DNA of 64,000 nt from Azophilus sp965215035 (GCA_965215035.1 OZ244040.1:2914001-2978000), one strand, 5' to 3'; positions 1 to 9,241 are shown, numbered from the stretch's first letter. The notes: generated by a model from the sequence alone, not told the origin. A program made the numbers and translations.

Positions 1-374
1 ACGATGAATCGCTGGCGGTGGCATCGCTGGTGTACGGCGGGGTGCTGGATCGGCATCCCCAACTGGATATCTGTATCTCCCACGGTGGCGGTGCCCTGCC
101 GTTCCTAATCGGGCGTTACGAGGGCATCGCGCGGTTCCGCGATTGGGCACCGCCCTCCGTCAGGGAGCATGGTTTCCGCCACCAGGTGCGCAAGCTCTGG
201 TTCGATGCCCATGTGGAAGGGCAGGGGGCGCTGGCTCTGTTGATCGATGCGGTGGGTGCCGACCGGTTGGTTTACGGCACCAACTTCGGCGGCTGGGATA
301 CGCCCCGGAGCACCTCGGAGTTCGATGCCAGCCTGACGCCGAACGCCGAGAAGCTGCTGCGGCTTGCGAGCTAG
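1..374 (+). CDS. Amidohydrolase family protein, C-terminal part (cut by window edge)
   Basis: The reading frame is open from the first bases, so the N-terminus lies outside the window. The visible ~123 residues look like the C-terminal part of an amidohydrolase-2 / ACMSD-like TIM-barrel metal enzyme. They include a strand-loop SHGGGALPF, which in the family carries a metal- or substrate-binding histidine, and a late VYGTNFGGWD, which resembles the family's conserved 'GSD/GTDxP' loop. Such enzymes hydrolyse or decarboxylate cyclic or aromatic-derived acids. It ends 17 nt before a second amidohydrolase, so the two are probably co-transcribed. The exact substrate cannot be read from this fragment. 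Confidence 0.8.
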   Translation, partial: DESLAVASLVYGGVLDRHPQLDICISHGGGALPFLIGRYEGIARFRDWAPPSVREHGFRHQVRKLWFDAHVEGQGALALLIDAVGADRLVYGTNFGGWDTPRSTSEFDASLTPNAEKLLRLAS

Positions 375-391
375 CAGTCGGAGCGGGTGCT

Positions 392-1681
392 ATGGCAAGA
401 CAAACGGTTTTCACGAATGCGCGGCTCTTCACGGGCATCGATGGCGAGGTGCTGGAGGACGGCAGCCTGTGGCTGGAGGGTACTGATATCCGCTTTGCCG
501 GGCCGGCGCGGGATCTGCGCGGTGTCAACGACGACGTCAAGCGCATCGACCTCGGCGGCCGCTTCCTGATGCCCGGCATGACCGAGTCCCATGCGCACAT
601 CTCCTATACCGGCAACGGCCCCACGGAACTGGACAAGACACCGGTGGAGGAGGCCATGGTGCACTCCATCGCCAACGCCCGCCTTATGTTGGGTGCCGGG
701 TTCACCTCGGCAATCAGCTTCGGGTCGGTGCATCGGATAGACGTGTACCTGAAGCGGGCGATCGATTCGGGGGTGATTCCGGGTCCCAAACTGGTAGCTT
801 CCGGCCGGGACGTTGGTGCCACCGCGAGCAACGCCGACCTGCATCCCGATTACGCCAAGCCGCAGATGGAAGGGTTGGGCATGCTCGTGGACGGCCCCTG
901 GGCGGTGCGCGGTGCGGTGCGCCGGCTGAAGAAGAACGGTGCCGACATCATCAAGATCTTCCTGGACGGGGAGGGGTTGTCGGACCACGCGCCACCCGGG
1001 GAACTCACCTACACCGACGAGGAGGTCGCGGCGGCGGTGGATGAGGCGCATCGCCGCAACATGCGGGTCGCCTGCCACGCCCGGTCGGCGGCGGCGGTGA
1101 AACAGGCGGTTCGCTTCGGTGTGGATGTCATCGGGCACGCCAACTATCTCGACGACGAAGCGGTTGCCATGCTGCAACGCAACCGGCATCGGCTGGCGGT
1201 GGGGCCGGCCATCGCCTGGGAAGTGCAGTTTCTGAAGCACTGCGAGGAATTGGGGTTCTCGCGGCAAACCGTGGAGCAGCGCGGCTACGCACGGGAGGTG
1301 GAAGCGACCGTGGATGCGGTGCGGCGGCTGCGTGAGGTGGGTGTTAGGGTGCTGGTTGGCGGCGACTATGGCCTAAGCATCACGCCGCACGGCACCTACG
1401 CCAAAGACCTGGAGTATTTCGTCGACCTGTTCGGCATGTCGCCCACGGAAGCCTTGCTGTGCGCAACACGCGATGGCGGGGCGGTGGCGGACCCGAGCGG
1501 CATGGTGGGTACCCTGGAGGAAGGCAAGCGCGCCGACCTGGTCGTGGTCGATGGCGACCCGGTCGCTGATATCGGGGTGCTGCAGGATCCAGAAAAGATC
1601 GTCGCCGTGGTGAAGGACGGACGAATTTACCAGGGGCTCGCCGAGCACAACCCCTACGTTCGGCAGGAAATCGGCGTCTGA
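392..1681 (+). CDS. Metal-dependent amidohydrolase (imidazolonepropionase/prolidase-like)
   Basis: A 429-aa cytoplasmic amidohydrolase-1 superfamily protein. The start is ATG at 392; the frame stays open upstream to 143, but there it overlaps the previous gene and has no family similarity. The composite beta-domain comes first (TNARLF), then PGMTESHAHIS with the metal-binding HxH near residue 68. DIIKIFLDG follows (candidate carbamylated lysine), then ACHARS and IGHANYL histidines near 230-255, GGDYG (candidate catalytic Asp) and the C-terminal EEGKRADLVVVDGDP return to the beta-sandwich. All metal-ligand regions seem present, so it should be active. Substrates of close relatives range from X-Pro dipeptides to cyclic ureas; I cannot choose. 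It is likely co-transcribed with the partial amidohydrolase upstream. Confidence 0.85.
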   Translation: MARQTVFTNARLFTGIDGEVLEDGSLWLEGTDIRFAGPARDLRGVNDDVKRIDLGGRFLMPGMTESHAHISYTGNGPTELDKTPVEEAMVHSIANARLMLGAGFTSAISFGSVHRIDVYLKRAIDSGVIPGPKLVASGRDVGATASNADLHPDYAKPQMEGLGMLVDGPWAVRGAVRRLKKNGADIIKIFLDGEGLSDHAPPGELTYTDEEVAAAVDEAHRRNMRVACHARSAAAVKQAVRFGVDVIGHANYLDDEAVAMLQRNRHRLAVGPAIAWEVQFLKHCEELGFSRQTVEQRGYAREVEATVDAVRRLREVGVRVLVGGDYGLSITPHGTYAKDLEYFVDLFGMSPTEALLCATRDGGAVADPSGMVGTLEEGKRADLVVVDGDPVADIGVLQDPEKIVAVVKDGRIYQGLAEHNPYVRQEIGV

Positions 1682-1886
1682 GGAGGCACTAGCCACTCAT
1701 TCGCCGGCGGTTCGCTGGGTTGCGGCCTGCATTTCCGCTACCGAGTTGTTCGACGATTACGGCCGCCTTCGCCGCCGAGCCAGCACATCGATAATTGACA
1801 TTGGTTCCAAACTTTTCAACAATCCCGCGCTTTGTGCGTTGGCCCAATCGCGTTTGGGCAGTCCACCCTACGTAAAGGAGAGAATC

Positions 1887-4340
1887 ATGAGAAGGTCGTT
1901 GGCGATTTCGGGGTTGCTTGCAGGTGTCTTTTTTGGCGGGGGAGGAGCGTTGTCCGCGCTTGCCCAGGAAACCGGCTTTGTCGAGGAAATCATCGTCACC
2001 GCCCGGCAGCAGGAGGAAACCCTGCAGGATGTGCCGGTGACCATCGCGGCCATGACCGAGGCGGACCTCGACCGCTACAACATCACCAATCTGGTGGATG
2101 CCGCCAAGATGGTGCCCAACATGGTGGTCGCCCACGGCGGCTCGGGCAACGGGTCGAATCTGCGGTTGCGGGGCATCGGCTCTAGCTCGATTTCGGCGGC
2201 CTTCGACCACTCCGTTGCCATTAATCTCGACGGCGTGGTCGTCAACCGGGGCCGATTTATTCACAACTCCTATCTCGACATGGGGCAGTTGGAAATCCTA
2301 AAGGGCCCGCAGTCGCTCTACTTCGGCAAATCGGCCACCGCGGGCGTGGTCTCCATCACCACCAACGACCCGGGCGATGAATTTGAAATGGAGGTCAGCG
2401 GCGGTATCGAAGCGGAGCACGAGGGCGTATTCGGCGAGTTCATTGTGTCCGGCCCCCTAGGCGATACCCTCGGTGCCCGCCTGGCCGTTGGCTTCACGAA
2501 GAACGACCAGCTTTTCGAGAACTACTCGGCGGAAAACGACCCGGTCAACGTGGCCATTTCGGGTGCCGACAAGTGGTATGGCGACGAATCCCTCAATACG
2601 CGCCTGACCCTGGTCTGGAATCCGGCCGACACCTTTGAGGCCAAGCTGAAGTACAGCTACTCCGAGTACGACAACGAAGGTGCCGGCACCGCTTGGGCGG
2701 AAGACGTATGCCCGGAGGGCATTCACCAGCCCACCGGCGTGCCCTCGGCCAGCGCCCCATTCGCGATCTTCCAGGGTGTGGATGACTGCAAGCTCAACGG
2801 CAACACCTCGAAACTGAACTTGCATCCCGGGTTGCGCGATGGGTTGCCCAAAGGCTACGACGATGGCATGCCCGGCCTGGAGCAGGACACCCATTTCCTT
2901 TCCCTGCGCATGGATTGGGACTTTGCCGAGACTCTTACCCTAACCTCGATTACGGGCTGGGTTGACCTGTTGCACTGGGAACTGGACGACTACAGCTACG
3001 GTGCCAGCGTATTTGGTGGACTGCACAACAACGTCTACAAAAGTCTTTCCCAGGAGTTTCGCTTGGCCAGCGACCTCGATGGCCCCTTGAACTTTCAGGC
3101 CGGCTTCCTTTGGCAGGACATCGAGCAGGAGTTCGATGCCTATCAGTACGCGTTCAATCTGGGCGTTATGCCAAACATCTTCGGCCCGGCCTACGCCTTG
3201 GTCGGTGGCGACCCGACGGCGGCCATCGTTGGCCCGGACCCGGTAACCGGCAATGAGTACGACTACAACAAGCACCATTTCCTGGACACGGAAGTGGTCT
3301 CCGCCTTCTTTGCCCTGTACTGGAACCTCAATGAGCGCACGGAGGTCACCGCCGGTGCCCGCTACACCAGCGAAGAGAAAGACGGCCGAATAGAAGTTCC
3401 CTACCTGCACGCGGCTGCGGCGCTGTTTGGCTGGGGCGTACCGCCGGTGATCGACGAGGGCCTGGAGTTCGACGACGACAATATCTCGCCGGAAGTCGCA
3501 ATCAACTACTATCTGAATGACGACGTCAGTGTTTTCCTGGCCTATAAGCAGGGCTTCAAGTCCGGCGGCATCGACAACAGCGCCCTGCCCACCGCGGCGC
3601 TGCAGCCCACCAACGCCGCCTTCCCCGATTTCCTGATCTACGAATCCGAGGAGGCGGAAGGCTTCGAGGTCGGTCTGAAGGGCCGTTTTCTGGATGGCGC
3701 CGTGCGTTTCAACGCCACGGCGTTCACCTACGAGTATTCCGACCTGCAAGTGCAACTCTTCGATTCCACGATCATTCAGTTCCAGACCTTCAACGCTTCG
3801 GCGCTCGAAACCAACGGCATTGAATTCGATATGCTGTGGAACACCAATGTCGAGGGCCTGACCGTTCGGGGTGCTTGGGCGTGGACCGACACCACCTACT
3901 CGGAAGACTTCAACAACGCCACCGGCGAAAACCTTAAGGGGATGGACGGTGCCGGTAGCCCGGATTTCAGCGGCTTTGTGGGTGCGTCCTATGATGTCTC
4001 GGTCGGCGGTGCCTGGCGGCTCAACTATTCGGCTGACGCCCGCTACACCGGCGAGTACGCCTGGACGCCGACACTCGACCCGTTCATGCAGGACAGCTTC
4101 TGGCTCATCGATGCCGCTATCAGCCTGTATACGGAAGATGGCCGCCATCAGTTCAACCTGATTGGACGCAACATCACCGATGAAATATACGTAGTCACCG
4201 GTGGTGCCATCCCCGGTCGGTGCCCGAACTTCATGAACGGCCCCGGTGTTTGCAACAACACCGGCCCGAACAGCCTGGATCAGGCGGCGACCACGCCGCT
4301 CGGCCGGACGCTGAGCCTGCAATATCGCCTTACGCTGTAG
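1887..4340 (+). CDS. TonB-dependent outer-membrane receptor
   Basis: An 817-aa outer-membrane beta-barrel importer powered by TonB-ExbBD. The start at ATG 1887 is set by an AAAGGAG ribosome site at 1874-1880 and an immediate signal peptide (MRRSLAIS...ALSALA|QE). The mature N-terminus has a TonB box (EEIIVTAR), then the plug domain (VPVTIAAMTEADL, LRLRGIG, EILKGPQSLYFGKSATAGVVSI). A long barrel follows and ends in the aromatic-poor strand LSLQYRLTL. It belongs to the large iron-complex/FecA-like group that carnitine-, terpenoid- and steroid-degrading proteobacteria use for hydrophobic or siderophore substrates; the ligand is unknown. Its last 138 bp are duplicated just downstream (see repeat). 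Confidence 0.93.
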   Translation: MRRSLAISGLLAGVFFGGGGALSALAQETGFVEEIIVTARQQEETLQDVPVTIAAMTEADLDRYNITNLVDAAKMVPNMVVAHGGSGNGSNLRLRGIGSSSISAAFDHSVAINLDGVVVNRGRFIHNSYLDMGQLEILKGPQSLYFGKSATAGVVSITTNDPGDEFEMEVSGGIEAEHEGVFGEFIVSGPLGDTLGARLAVGFTKNDQLFENYSAENDPVNVAISGADKWYGDESLNTRLTLVWNPADTFEAKLKYSYSEYDNEGAGTAWAEDVCPEGIHQPTGVPSASAPFAIFQGVDDCKLNGNTSKLNLHPGLRDGLPKGYDDGMPGLEQDTHFLSLRMDWDFAETLTLTSITGWVDLLHWELDDYSYGASVFGGLHNNVYKSLSQEFRLASDLDGPLNFQAGFLWQDIEQEFDAYQYAFNLGVMPNIFGPAYALVGGDPTAAIVGPDPVTGNEYDYNKHHFLDTEVVSAFFALYWNLNERTEVTAGARYTSEEKDGRIEVPYLHAAAALFGWGVPPVIDEGLEFDDDNISPEVAINYYLNDDVSVFLAYKQGFKSGGIDNSALPTAALQPTNAAFPDFLIYESEEAEGFEVGLKGRFLDGAVRFNATAFTYEYSDLQVQLFDSTIIQFQTFNASALETNGIEFDMLWNTNVEGLTVRGAWAWTDTTYSEDFNNATGENLKGMDGAGSPDFSGFVGASYDVSVGGAWRLNYSADARYTGEYAWTPTLDPFMQDSFWLIDAAISLYTEDGRHQFNLIGRNITDEIYVVTGGAIPGRCPNFMNGPGVCNNTGPNSLDQAATTPLGRTLSLQYRLTL

Positions 4341-4587
4341 TAGGGCGGGCGGGCATGCCGCCGATGGGTTGCCACGGCGGAATCACGGCGGTGCCATGCC
4401 CGGTCGGTGTCCGAACTTCATGAACGGTCCCGGTGTTTGCAACAACGCCGGCCCGGACAGCCTGGATCAGGCGGCGACCACGCCGCTCGGCCGGACGCTG
4501 GGCCTGCAGTATCGCCTTACGCTGTAGTAGGATGGGCGGGTATGCCGCCAATGGGTTGCCACGGTGGAATCACGGCGGTGCCATGCC
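4203..4587 (+). repeat. 187-bp tandem duplication of the receptor 3' end
   Basis: Unit 1 (4203-4389) holds the last 138 bp of the TonB-dependent receptor plus 49 bp of trailer. Unit 2 (4390-4576) repeats it with about a dozen substitutions, mostly transitions (~94% identical). A third unit begins at 4577 and diverges after ~11 bp. Because 187 is not a multiple of three, the second copy cannot extend the receptor frame, but read alone it still encodes the terminal barrel strand and its double TAG stop. Confidence 0.9.
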
Positions 4588-4651
4588 TATCGGGTGCTGG
4601 TGTCGGGTCCGCCGGGCCCTGGTAGCGAGGGTTCTGTGCAAATCCCCGAGA

Positions 4652-5428
4652 TCAGGGTCCGCCCTTGATCGAGATCGTGTGCCCGGTCATCCAACTCGAT
4701 GCCTCGGAAGCCAGATACACCACCGCCGGCGCGATGTCCTCCGGTGTGCCGACCCGGCCGAGTGGAATCTGGAAGCGCTTGCCAAGTTCTGGAATTTCTT
4801 CTTCCTTCAAGTTGAGGAATTCCAGGAACACTTCGGTGGGAATTGGCCCGGGGGAGACGCCGTTGACGCGAATGCCAAGCGGTGCCATTTCCACGGCCAG
4901 GGTTTGGGTGAGGTTGTTGACGCCGCTCTTGGCGACAGCGTAGGGCCCGTTGAACGGGGCGGCGTTGCCCGCGGCGGCGGAAGAGATATTGATGATGGTA
5001 CCGCCGCCCGTATCCTTCATAACGCTGGCCGCGGCCTGGGCACCTGTCCACACGGCCTTCAGGTTGAGGTTGAGTTGAAAGTCCCACTGTCGTTCGGGCA
5101 TTTCCAGGAAGGTGCGTGGTACCCGGTCGTCGGCGCCGCCGGCATTGCTCACCCAGCAGGTTAGCTTGCCCATGTCCTGGACGGTTCGCTCGGCGAGTGC
5201 CCGCACCTGCTCGATTTCCATGACATCGGTGGTCACCGCGAGTGCGCGTCGGCCGAGCGCCCGTATCTTTTCCGCGACGGCTTCCACTTCATGGGTGCGC
5301 CGGGCGGCCACCACCAAGTCGGCGCCGGCATCGGCCAGCCCCAGCGCCAGCCCCTCGCCGATACCGCGGCCGCCGCCGGTAACCACGGCCACCTGGCCAT
5401 CCAGTCTGAATCGTTCCAATATGTTCAT
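4652..5428 (-). CDS. SDR family oxidoreductase
   Basis: A 258-aa classical short-chain dehydrogenase/reductase. Residues 10-25 form the NAD(P)-binding TGGGRGIG turn. DVM marks the acidic strand, SNAGG is the NAG motif, NISS carries the catalytic Ser and YAVAK (about residue 160) is the YxxxK pair. The C-terminal MTGHTISIKGGP is close to the usual 'TGQ.i.vDGG' end. It resembles gluconate-5-dehydrogenase / 3-oxoacyl-ACP reductase types, but the substrate is undetermined. A GGAAAGG ribosome site precedes ATG 5428. It converges on the receptor gene and stands alone, with 148 bp separating it from the next upstream gene. Confidence 0.9.
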   Translation of the reverse strand: MNILERFRLDGQVAVVTGGGRGIGEGLALGLADAGADLVVAARRTHEVEAVAEKIRALGRRALAVTTDVMEIEQVRALAERTVQDMGKLTCWVSNAGGADDRVPRTFLEMPERQWDFQLNLNLKAVWTGAQAAASVMKDTGGGTIINISSAAAGNAAPFNGPYAVAKSGVNNLTQTLAVEMAPLGIRVNGVSPGPIPTEVFLEFLNLKEEEIPELGKRFQIPLGRVGTPEDIAPAVVYLASEASSWMTGHTISIKGGP

Positions 5429-5539
5429 TTTGCCTTTCCAGATGAGAACTCAACTATTGACCGTCGGCTCACAGTCGGCATCCCGCCGCGCCGCCTAAGC
5501 ATATCGGCGATGGTGTCTGCTGTGCCGACCCAGCTTTCC

Positions 5540-5580
5540 CTATGCGGTGCGAACCGCCGAGTTGATCGGAGGTTTGCTAA
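5540..5580. repeat. Right-end fragment of MITE family F (F4)
   Basis: The segment TTGATCGGAGGTTTG at 5562-5576 matches the right end of the IS5-like MITE family F (see 33415-33574) and is followed by CTAA, a YTAR target. The CTA of this target is the stop codon of the minus-strand gene ending at 5577. The left part of the element is not recognisable. Confidence 0.5.
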
Positions 5581-6134
5581 ATCCGGTAGTAGGGCGGCAG
5601 ATCCGTGGTGGTGACCCGGCGCAAGTCCGAGAACGCGTTGGAACCAAAGTAGATGTCTTCCCCGACCAGCTTGGCGTCGGCGTCGCCGGGCCATAGGGTG
5701 ACAAGCTGGGCTGTCGTCAAGAACAGGTCGTCGTCCTGAACCGGTTCGCGGTCGACTTCCCCGATGCCCATGGCCGTCAGTACCAGCCCGCGTTGCACCT
5801 GCTTGACCTGGCCTTCCGTGATGACGTGGTTGTCGCTGACGATCACCTTGTCGACAACCACTTCGAATTGTTGACCGCCCGTGTCAAACATGCCGCTGTA
5901 GAAGGCGCGCACCGCATCGCGGCCTTCGATGACCGAAGGCTCCGCCTGCCCCCAGAAGTGATAGATCGGGTGGCTGGTCAGGGTGTCCATCAGTGGCTCC
6001 AGTCGGCCCTTGATCTCGTGCTCCATGTGGTCGCGCACGGCGGTGACCAGGGCCTTGCGACGCGGGTTCCGTTCGGCCGCGGCACGTTTCTCCAGCGCCA
6101 GCCAGCTATTGTGGGGGTTGATGGCAAAACTCAT
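5577..6134 (-). CDS. NTF2/SnoaL-like protein
   Basis: A 185-aa cytoplasmic protein with the cone-shaped NTF2-like fold. It shows an N-terminal helix rich in charged residues (DHMEHEIKGRLEPLMDTLTSHPIYHFW), then IEGRDAVRAFYSGMF and alternating beta-strands (FEVVVDKVIVSDNHVITEGQVKQV). Related proteins are polyketide cyclases, limonene-epoxide hydrolase-like enzymes or non-catalytic ligand binders. The start is supported by an AGGAACCAGG ribosome site. The gene lies 54 bp downstream of a carboxymuconolactone-decarboxylase-like gene on the same strand, so co-transcription is likely. The TAG stop is embedded in the end of a MITE remnant. Confidence 0.75.
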   Translation of the reverse strand: MSFAINPHNSWLALEKRAAAERNPRRKALVTAVRDHMEHEIKGRLEPLMDTLTSHPIYHFWGQAEPSVIEGRDAVRAFYSGMFDTGGQQFEVVVDKVIVSDNHVITEGQVKQVQRGLVLTAMGIGEVDREPVQDDDLFLTTAQLVTLWPGDADAKLVGEDIYFGSNAFSDLRRVTTTDLPPYYRI

Positions 6135-6188
6135 TCCTGGTTCCTTCGGTTACTGCTCATGGTTCAACATTTCCCGGCGTGCGGGGCC

Positions 6189-6782
6189 TCAGCGCACGAC
6201 GATGGATTCCTCGCCCCAGGGCGTCAGCGGTTGCCCGTCCTGGGCCTGGAAGGCTTCGGGTAGCTCCTCGGTCATGGCGAGCGTTGCCGCCAACCGCCCG
6301 AAACCGACAAAAAACGCCACGTTGGTGGCCAACTCCATGATTTCCGGCTCGCTAAAATGGGCACGTAGCTCCTCGAAGGTCGTGTCGTCGATGGCCAGGT
6401 GGTTGGTTGCGAACAGGTCGGCGAAGCCCAGGGCGCATTGCTCGGCCTCGGTGAGGTGCTCCGCCTGCGGCGGGTCGGCCAGTTCGCAGACAAGCTCTTC
6501 GGTGACCCCGTCGGCTACGGCATCGGTGTAGCGGATGGCCATACAACTCCGGCACTGGTTGTGGAAGGCCACCCGCAGCCGCACCAGTTCCACTAGGCGG
6601 CTCGACAGAGATCGGTGCATCTTCAACGATCCACCAAACGTGGCCAGACCCTTGGCGATGCCGGGGGTGTGCGCGAACATGCGCATGAGCCCCTGTTCCA
6701 GCGGGGTGGCGGAGTCCGGTTGCACAAGCGCCCGGAGGCCCCGGTCCCAGCCCTTCGGGTCGAGCTTGCTGATGCGGCTCAT
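6189..6782 (-). CDS. Carboxymuconolactone decarboxylase / AhpD-like protein
   Basis: A 197-aa all-helical protein of the CMD/AhpD superfamily. The diagnostic segment is LVRLRVAFHNQCRSCMAIRYTDA near residue 75, with the CxxC pair of the AhpD-type peroxidase branch. ATG 6782 was chosen over an in-frame ATG 54 bp upstream because GGAG lies 8 nt before it and MSRI starts the family similarity. AhpD-type proteins relay electrons in peroxide or nitroreductive detoxification; others act in aromatic catabolism. Which role applies here is not visible. It probably forms an operon with the NTF2-like gene downstream. Confidence 0.82.
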   Translation of the reverse strand: MSRISKLDPKGWDRGLRALVQPDSATPLEQGLMRMFAHTPGIAKGLATFGGSLKMHRSLSSRLVELVRLRVAFHNQCRSCMAIRYTDAVADGVTEELVCELADPPQAEHLTEAEQCALGFADLFATNHLAIDDTTFEELRAHFSEPEIMELATNVAFFVGFGRLAATLAMTEELPEAFQAQDGQPLTPWGEESIVVR

Positions 6783-6913
6783 ATCGGTGGCTCCAAACGC
6801 GCAATGGATGCCAAGCTTGCCATCCGCGGCACCCATGGTTCAACCCGAGCACCGCGCCGCGGCAGCATCCGCCACCATGTGGTGCGCGTTTCCCCGATTT
6901 CGCGGTACAGGTT

Positions 6914-6960
6914 CTAGTGCTCCATCGAACTGATGATGACGCATCAGTTTGATGGGGCAC
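6914..6960. repeat. Near-perfect palindrome (family H)
   Basis: Two 19-nt arms, 6917-6935 (GTGCTCCATCGAACTGATG) and 6942-6960, pair with two mismatches around a 6-nt loop and follow CTAG. The left arm is repeated in inverted orientation at 33386-33418. It lies in the 284-bp gap between divergently transcribed genes, where it could be a mobile palindrome or an RNA hairpin. Confidence 0.65.
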
Positions 6961-7066
6961 CAGATAGGCCGACGACCGTCCATACGAACCTATGCTTATC
7001 GATCATGCGTTGCAATTCAAAGCGTAGCGATTAAGGTGCACTAAACCCGAACGAGAGAAAAGGCGC

Positions 7067-7411
7067 ATGGCCAAAAAACTGATACTCATGGGGCTTGTCG
7101 AACCGCAGAGCGAGGATCTGGTCGAGGCATTCAACCAGTGGTATCTCGGCAACCATGTGGAAGACACCTACAACTGCCCGAACGTCAAGTCGGTGCAATG
7201 CTTCAAGGCCGAGCGGGGCTTTCTGGGCGACCCGCCGGCCCAGTATCTGACCATCTACGAGTTCGAGGGGGAAGATGCCGAGGAGGCCGAGCGCGCCCTG
7301 GCGGCCTACCAGGCCGACCCGGACGGCTGGAGCGGGCGCCAGCCCAACAACAACTCGATGGCCGTGGTCGGCGCGGGCTGGTATACCGAGGCGCTGTCAT
7401 TCGGAACTTGA
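7067..7411 (+). CDS. Dimeric alpha-beta barrel (EthD-like) small protein
   Basis: A 114-aa soluble protein starting MAKKLILMGLVEP. The pattern beta-strand / helix (EDLVEAFNQWYLGNHVEDTYNCP) / strand (VKSVQCFKAERG), then YLTIYEFEGEDAEEAERALAAY, is that of ferredoxin-like dimeric alpha-beta barrel proteins such as EthD. The NHVEDT stretch sits where the family has its conserved 'H' before the second strand. EthD-like proteins accompany monooxygenase and degradation loci without a settled catalytic role. It is monocistronic, with a weak AGAAAAGG ribosome site. Confidence 0.7.
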   Translation: MAKKLILMGLVEPQSEDLVEAFNQWYLGNHVEDTYNCPNVKSVQCFKAERGFLGDPPAQYLTIYEFEGEDAEEAERALAAYQADPDGWSGRQPNNNSMAVVGAGWYTEALSFGT

Positions 7412-7526
7412 CAGCTCCGGGTTCGGTCTCGGCGGCAGGACAAGCGCCCTGGGGCAGCCCGCGGCGGCTCAGCATGGGCGTGGGTATTGCTGGTGGGGCA
7501 GGCGAATCGCCTGGGTGCGCCGGGTT

Positions 7527-9107
7527 TCACCCCTGGGTGCCGCGCCCAGCCGGCGGCTGCCGCGCGGCCCGCTTGCGTTCGTAGGCGCGCCAGGTCATTG
7601 CCCAGCGGTCTGGGTCTTCGAGTGGTTCGGCGTCGAGCCGGTGGATGGCGTGGTTGTGCGGTGCCGACTTGACGATTTCGGGGTCGGCATAGGCTTCGTC
7701 GGAAATGCGCTGGAGCACCGCAATCCAATAGTCGATATCCTCTTTCGACCACATCTCACCCGCTTCCGGCGTGAAGGGCTGCGGTACCACCCAGGGCTCG
7801 TGGCTTAGCCAGAAGGCATCGATGCCGTAGTCGACCATACGGTTCTGCACATCGGTCACGCCGACACCCGTGTCCTCGTAGAGTTGTTGCAGGCTGAACC
7901 GCGTCATCTCCATCCGCCAGGCCTTGTCGTCCGGATTGGAGCGCGAGATGCCGCGGATTTGCAGCAGCTTCCGCTCCATGTAGTTGTTGGCCAATACGGA
8001 GAGGTCGGCGGCCTCGGCCAGGCCGTCGGCACCCATCGCGCGCAGCCAGGCATAGGCCTTGATGACCTGGTGCACATTGCCCAGGTATTCGCGCACCCTG
8101 CCGACACCGTCGGGGGTGTCGGTATTGAGCACAAACCGGTTTCCCTCCCGTTCGACGAGGGGCCCCGGCAGGTACTCCGCCAACTCGGCAGTGCAGCCGT
8201 AGGCGCCGACTGCTGGCCCACCGCCGCCCTTGGAGACGCCGAACGTCTTGTGCAGCATGAACATGCAGGCATCGAAGCCGAGTTCACGCGCACGAATCCT
8301 GGTCATCACGCCGTTGAAGTTGGCGTGGTCGTAGAAGCACAGCCCGCCGGCGTCGTGCACCACTCGCACCCATTCCTTGATATGCGGGTTGTACACACCC
8401 ATGTCGTCGGGGTTGCCGATCATCAATGCCGCGGTGCGCTCGGATACGGCGGCCCGGAGCGCATTGATGGACGGGTACCCCCCTTCCTCGAGCATCAGCG
8501 TTACCACCTCGAAACCCGCGGCGGCTGCGGTGGCCGGGTTGCAGGGGTGCGATTGGATGCTGGTGATGATCTGATTGCGCTGGCTCAGTTCGCCCCGCGC
8601 CGCGTGGTAGGCGCGGGTTACGCAGGCGTGGGTATAGGCCGCATCGGCACCACCGGCCGGTTGAAAAACGAACCGGTCCATGCCGGAAAGCGCCCGCAGC
8701 AGGCGGTCGAAGCGGTAGATCACCTCCAGTACGCCCTGTAGGGTCGAGACATCCTGGTTGGGATGCAGATCCGCCACCTGGGGACGCAGGGCAAGATCCT
8801 CGGTCAGCCTCGGGTTGTACTTCATAGTACAGGTACCGAACAGGCTGATGCCCATCATGCCAAGCGTTTCCTGGGAAAGGTGCAGGTAGTGGCGCAGCAC
8901 GTCGGGTTCCGACAGTTCGGGCAGCTCAGGGGGCGCATTGCGCCTCATGCCCTCGGGAATTAGGTTGGCGGCGTTGCCGACCGTCTCGGCTATGGCGGCC
9001 TCCGCGGCGGGAAAGTGGCAACCGCGGCGGCCGGCGACCCCCATTTCCATTACGACGGGTTCATCCCAGACCGCGGCGTGGTACCGGCGTAGCTTGGCGG
9101 TGGTCAC
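7527..9107 (-). CDS. gcvPB: Glycine dehydrogenase (decarboxylating) subunit 2-like
   Basis: A 526-aa PLP enzyme matching the P-protein beta subunit of the two-subunit glycine cleavage system. It has MGISLFGTCTMKYNPR near residue 90, NPDDMGVYNP in mid-protein and the PLP-lysine motif HKTFGVSKGGGGP near residue 280. GTG 9107 was chosen because it overlaps the TGA of the upstream gcvPA stub (GTGA), as in an operon. It should need subunit 1 for activity, but only the last ~45 codons of gcvPA remain here, and no GcvT or GcvH gene is present. It may therefore be inactive, or may work with subunits encoded elsewhere. Family assignment is firm; function in this strain is inference. Confidence 0.85.
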   Translation of the reverse strand: MTTAKLRRYHAAVWDEPVVMEMGVAGRRGCHFPAAEAAIAETVGNAANLIPEGMRRNAPPELPELSEPDVLRHYLHLSQETLGMMGISLFGTCTMKYNPRLTEDLALRPQVADLHPNQDVSTLQGVLEVIYRFDRLLRALSGMDRFVFQPAGGADAAYTHACVTRAYHAARGELSQRNQIITSIQSHPCNPATAAAAGFEVVTLMLEEGGYPSINALRAAVSERTAALMIGNPDDMGVYNPHIKEWVRVVHDAGGLCFYDHANFNGVMTRIRARELGFDACMFMLHKTFGVSKGGGGPAVGAYGCTAELAEYLPGPLVEREGNRFVLNTDTPDGVGRVREYLGNVHQVIKAYAWLRAMGADGLAEAADLSVLANNYMERKLLQIRGISRSNPDDKAWRMEMTRFSLQQLYEDTGVGVTDVQNRMVDYGIDAFWLSHEPWVVPQPFTPEAGEMWSKEDIDYWIAVLQRISDEAYADPEIVKSAPHNHAIHRLDAEPLEDPDRWAMTWRAYERKRAARQPPAGRGTQG

Positions 9108-9241
9108 TGTGGGCAAATCTCCAGGAGGCACTCGGCAAGACGTTCCAGATCCAACTGGCTATGCAACTCGGTCACGCAGAACAGCGAACTTTGGCCGAGT
9201 TGCGCGAACGCCGGGCTGAGGTCGATGCCACCGAAGATATT
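9104..9241 (-). pseudogene. 3' stub of glycine dehydrogenase subunit 1 (gcvPA)
   Basis: The last ~45 codons read NIFGGIDL...FCVTELHSQLDLERLAE, the characteristic C-terminus of GcvPA ('GG..L...........CVTE'). The TGA overlaps the gcvPB start. Upstream of about 9241 the frame turns into low-complexity Pro/Ser/Arg sequence antisense to a NAD-kinase fragment, so the 5' nine-tenths of the gene is missing. Confidence 0.75.
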
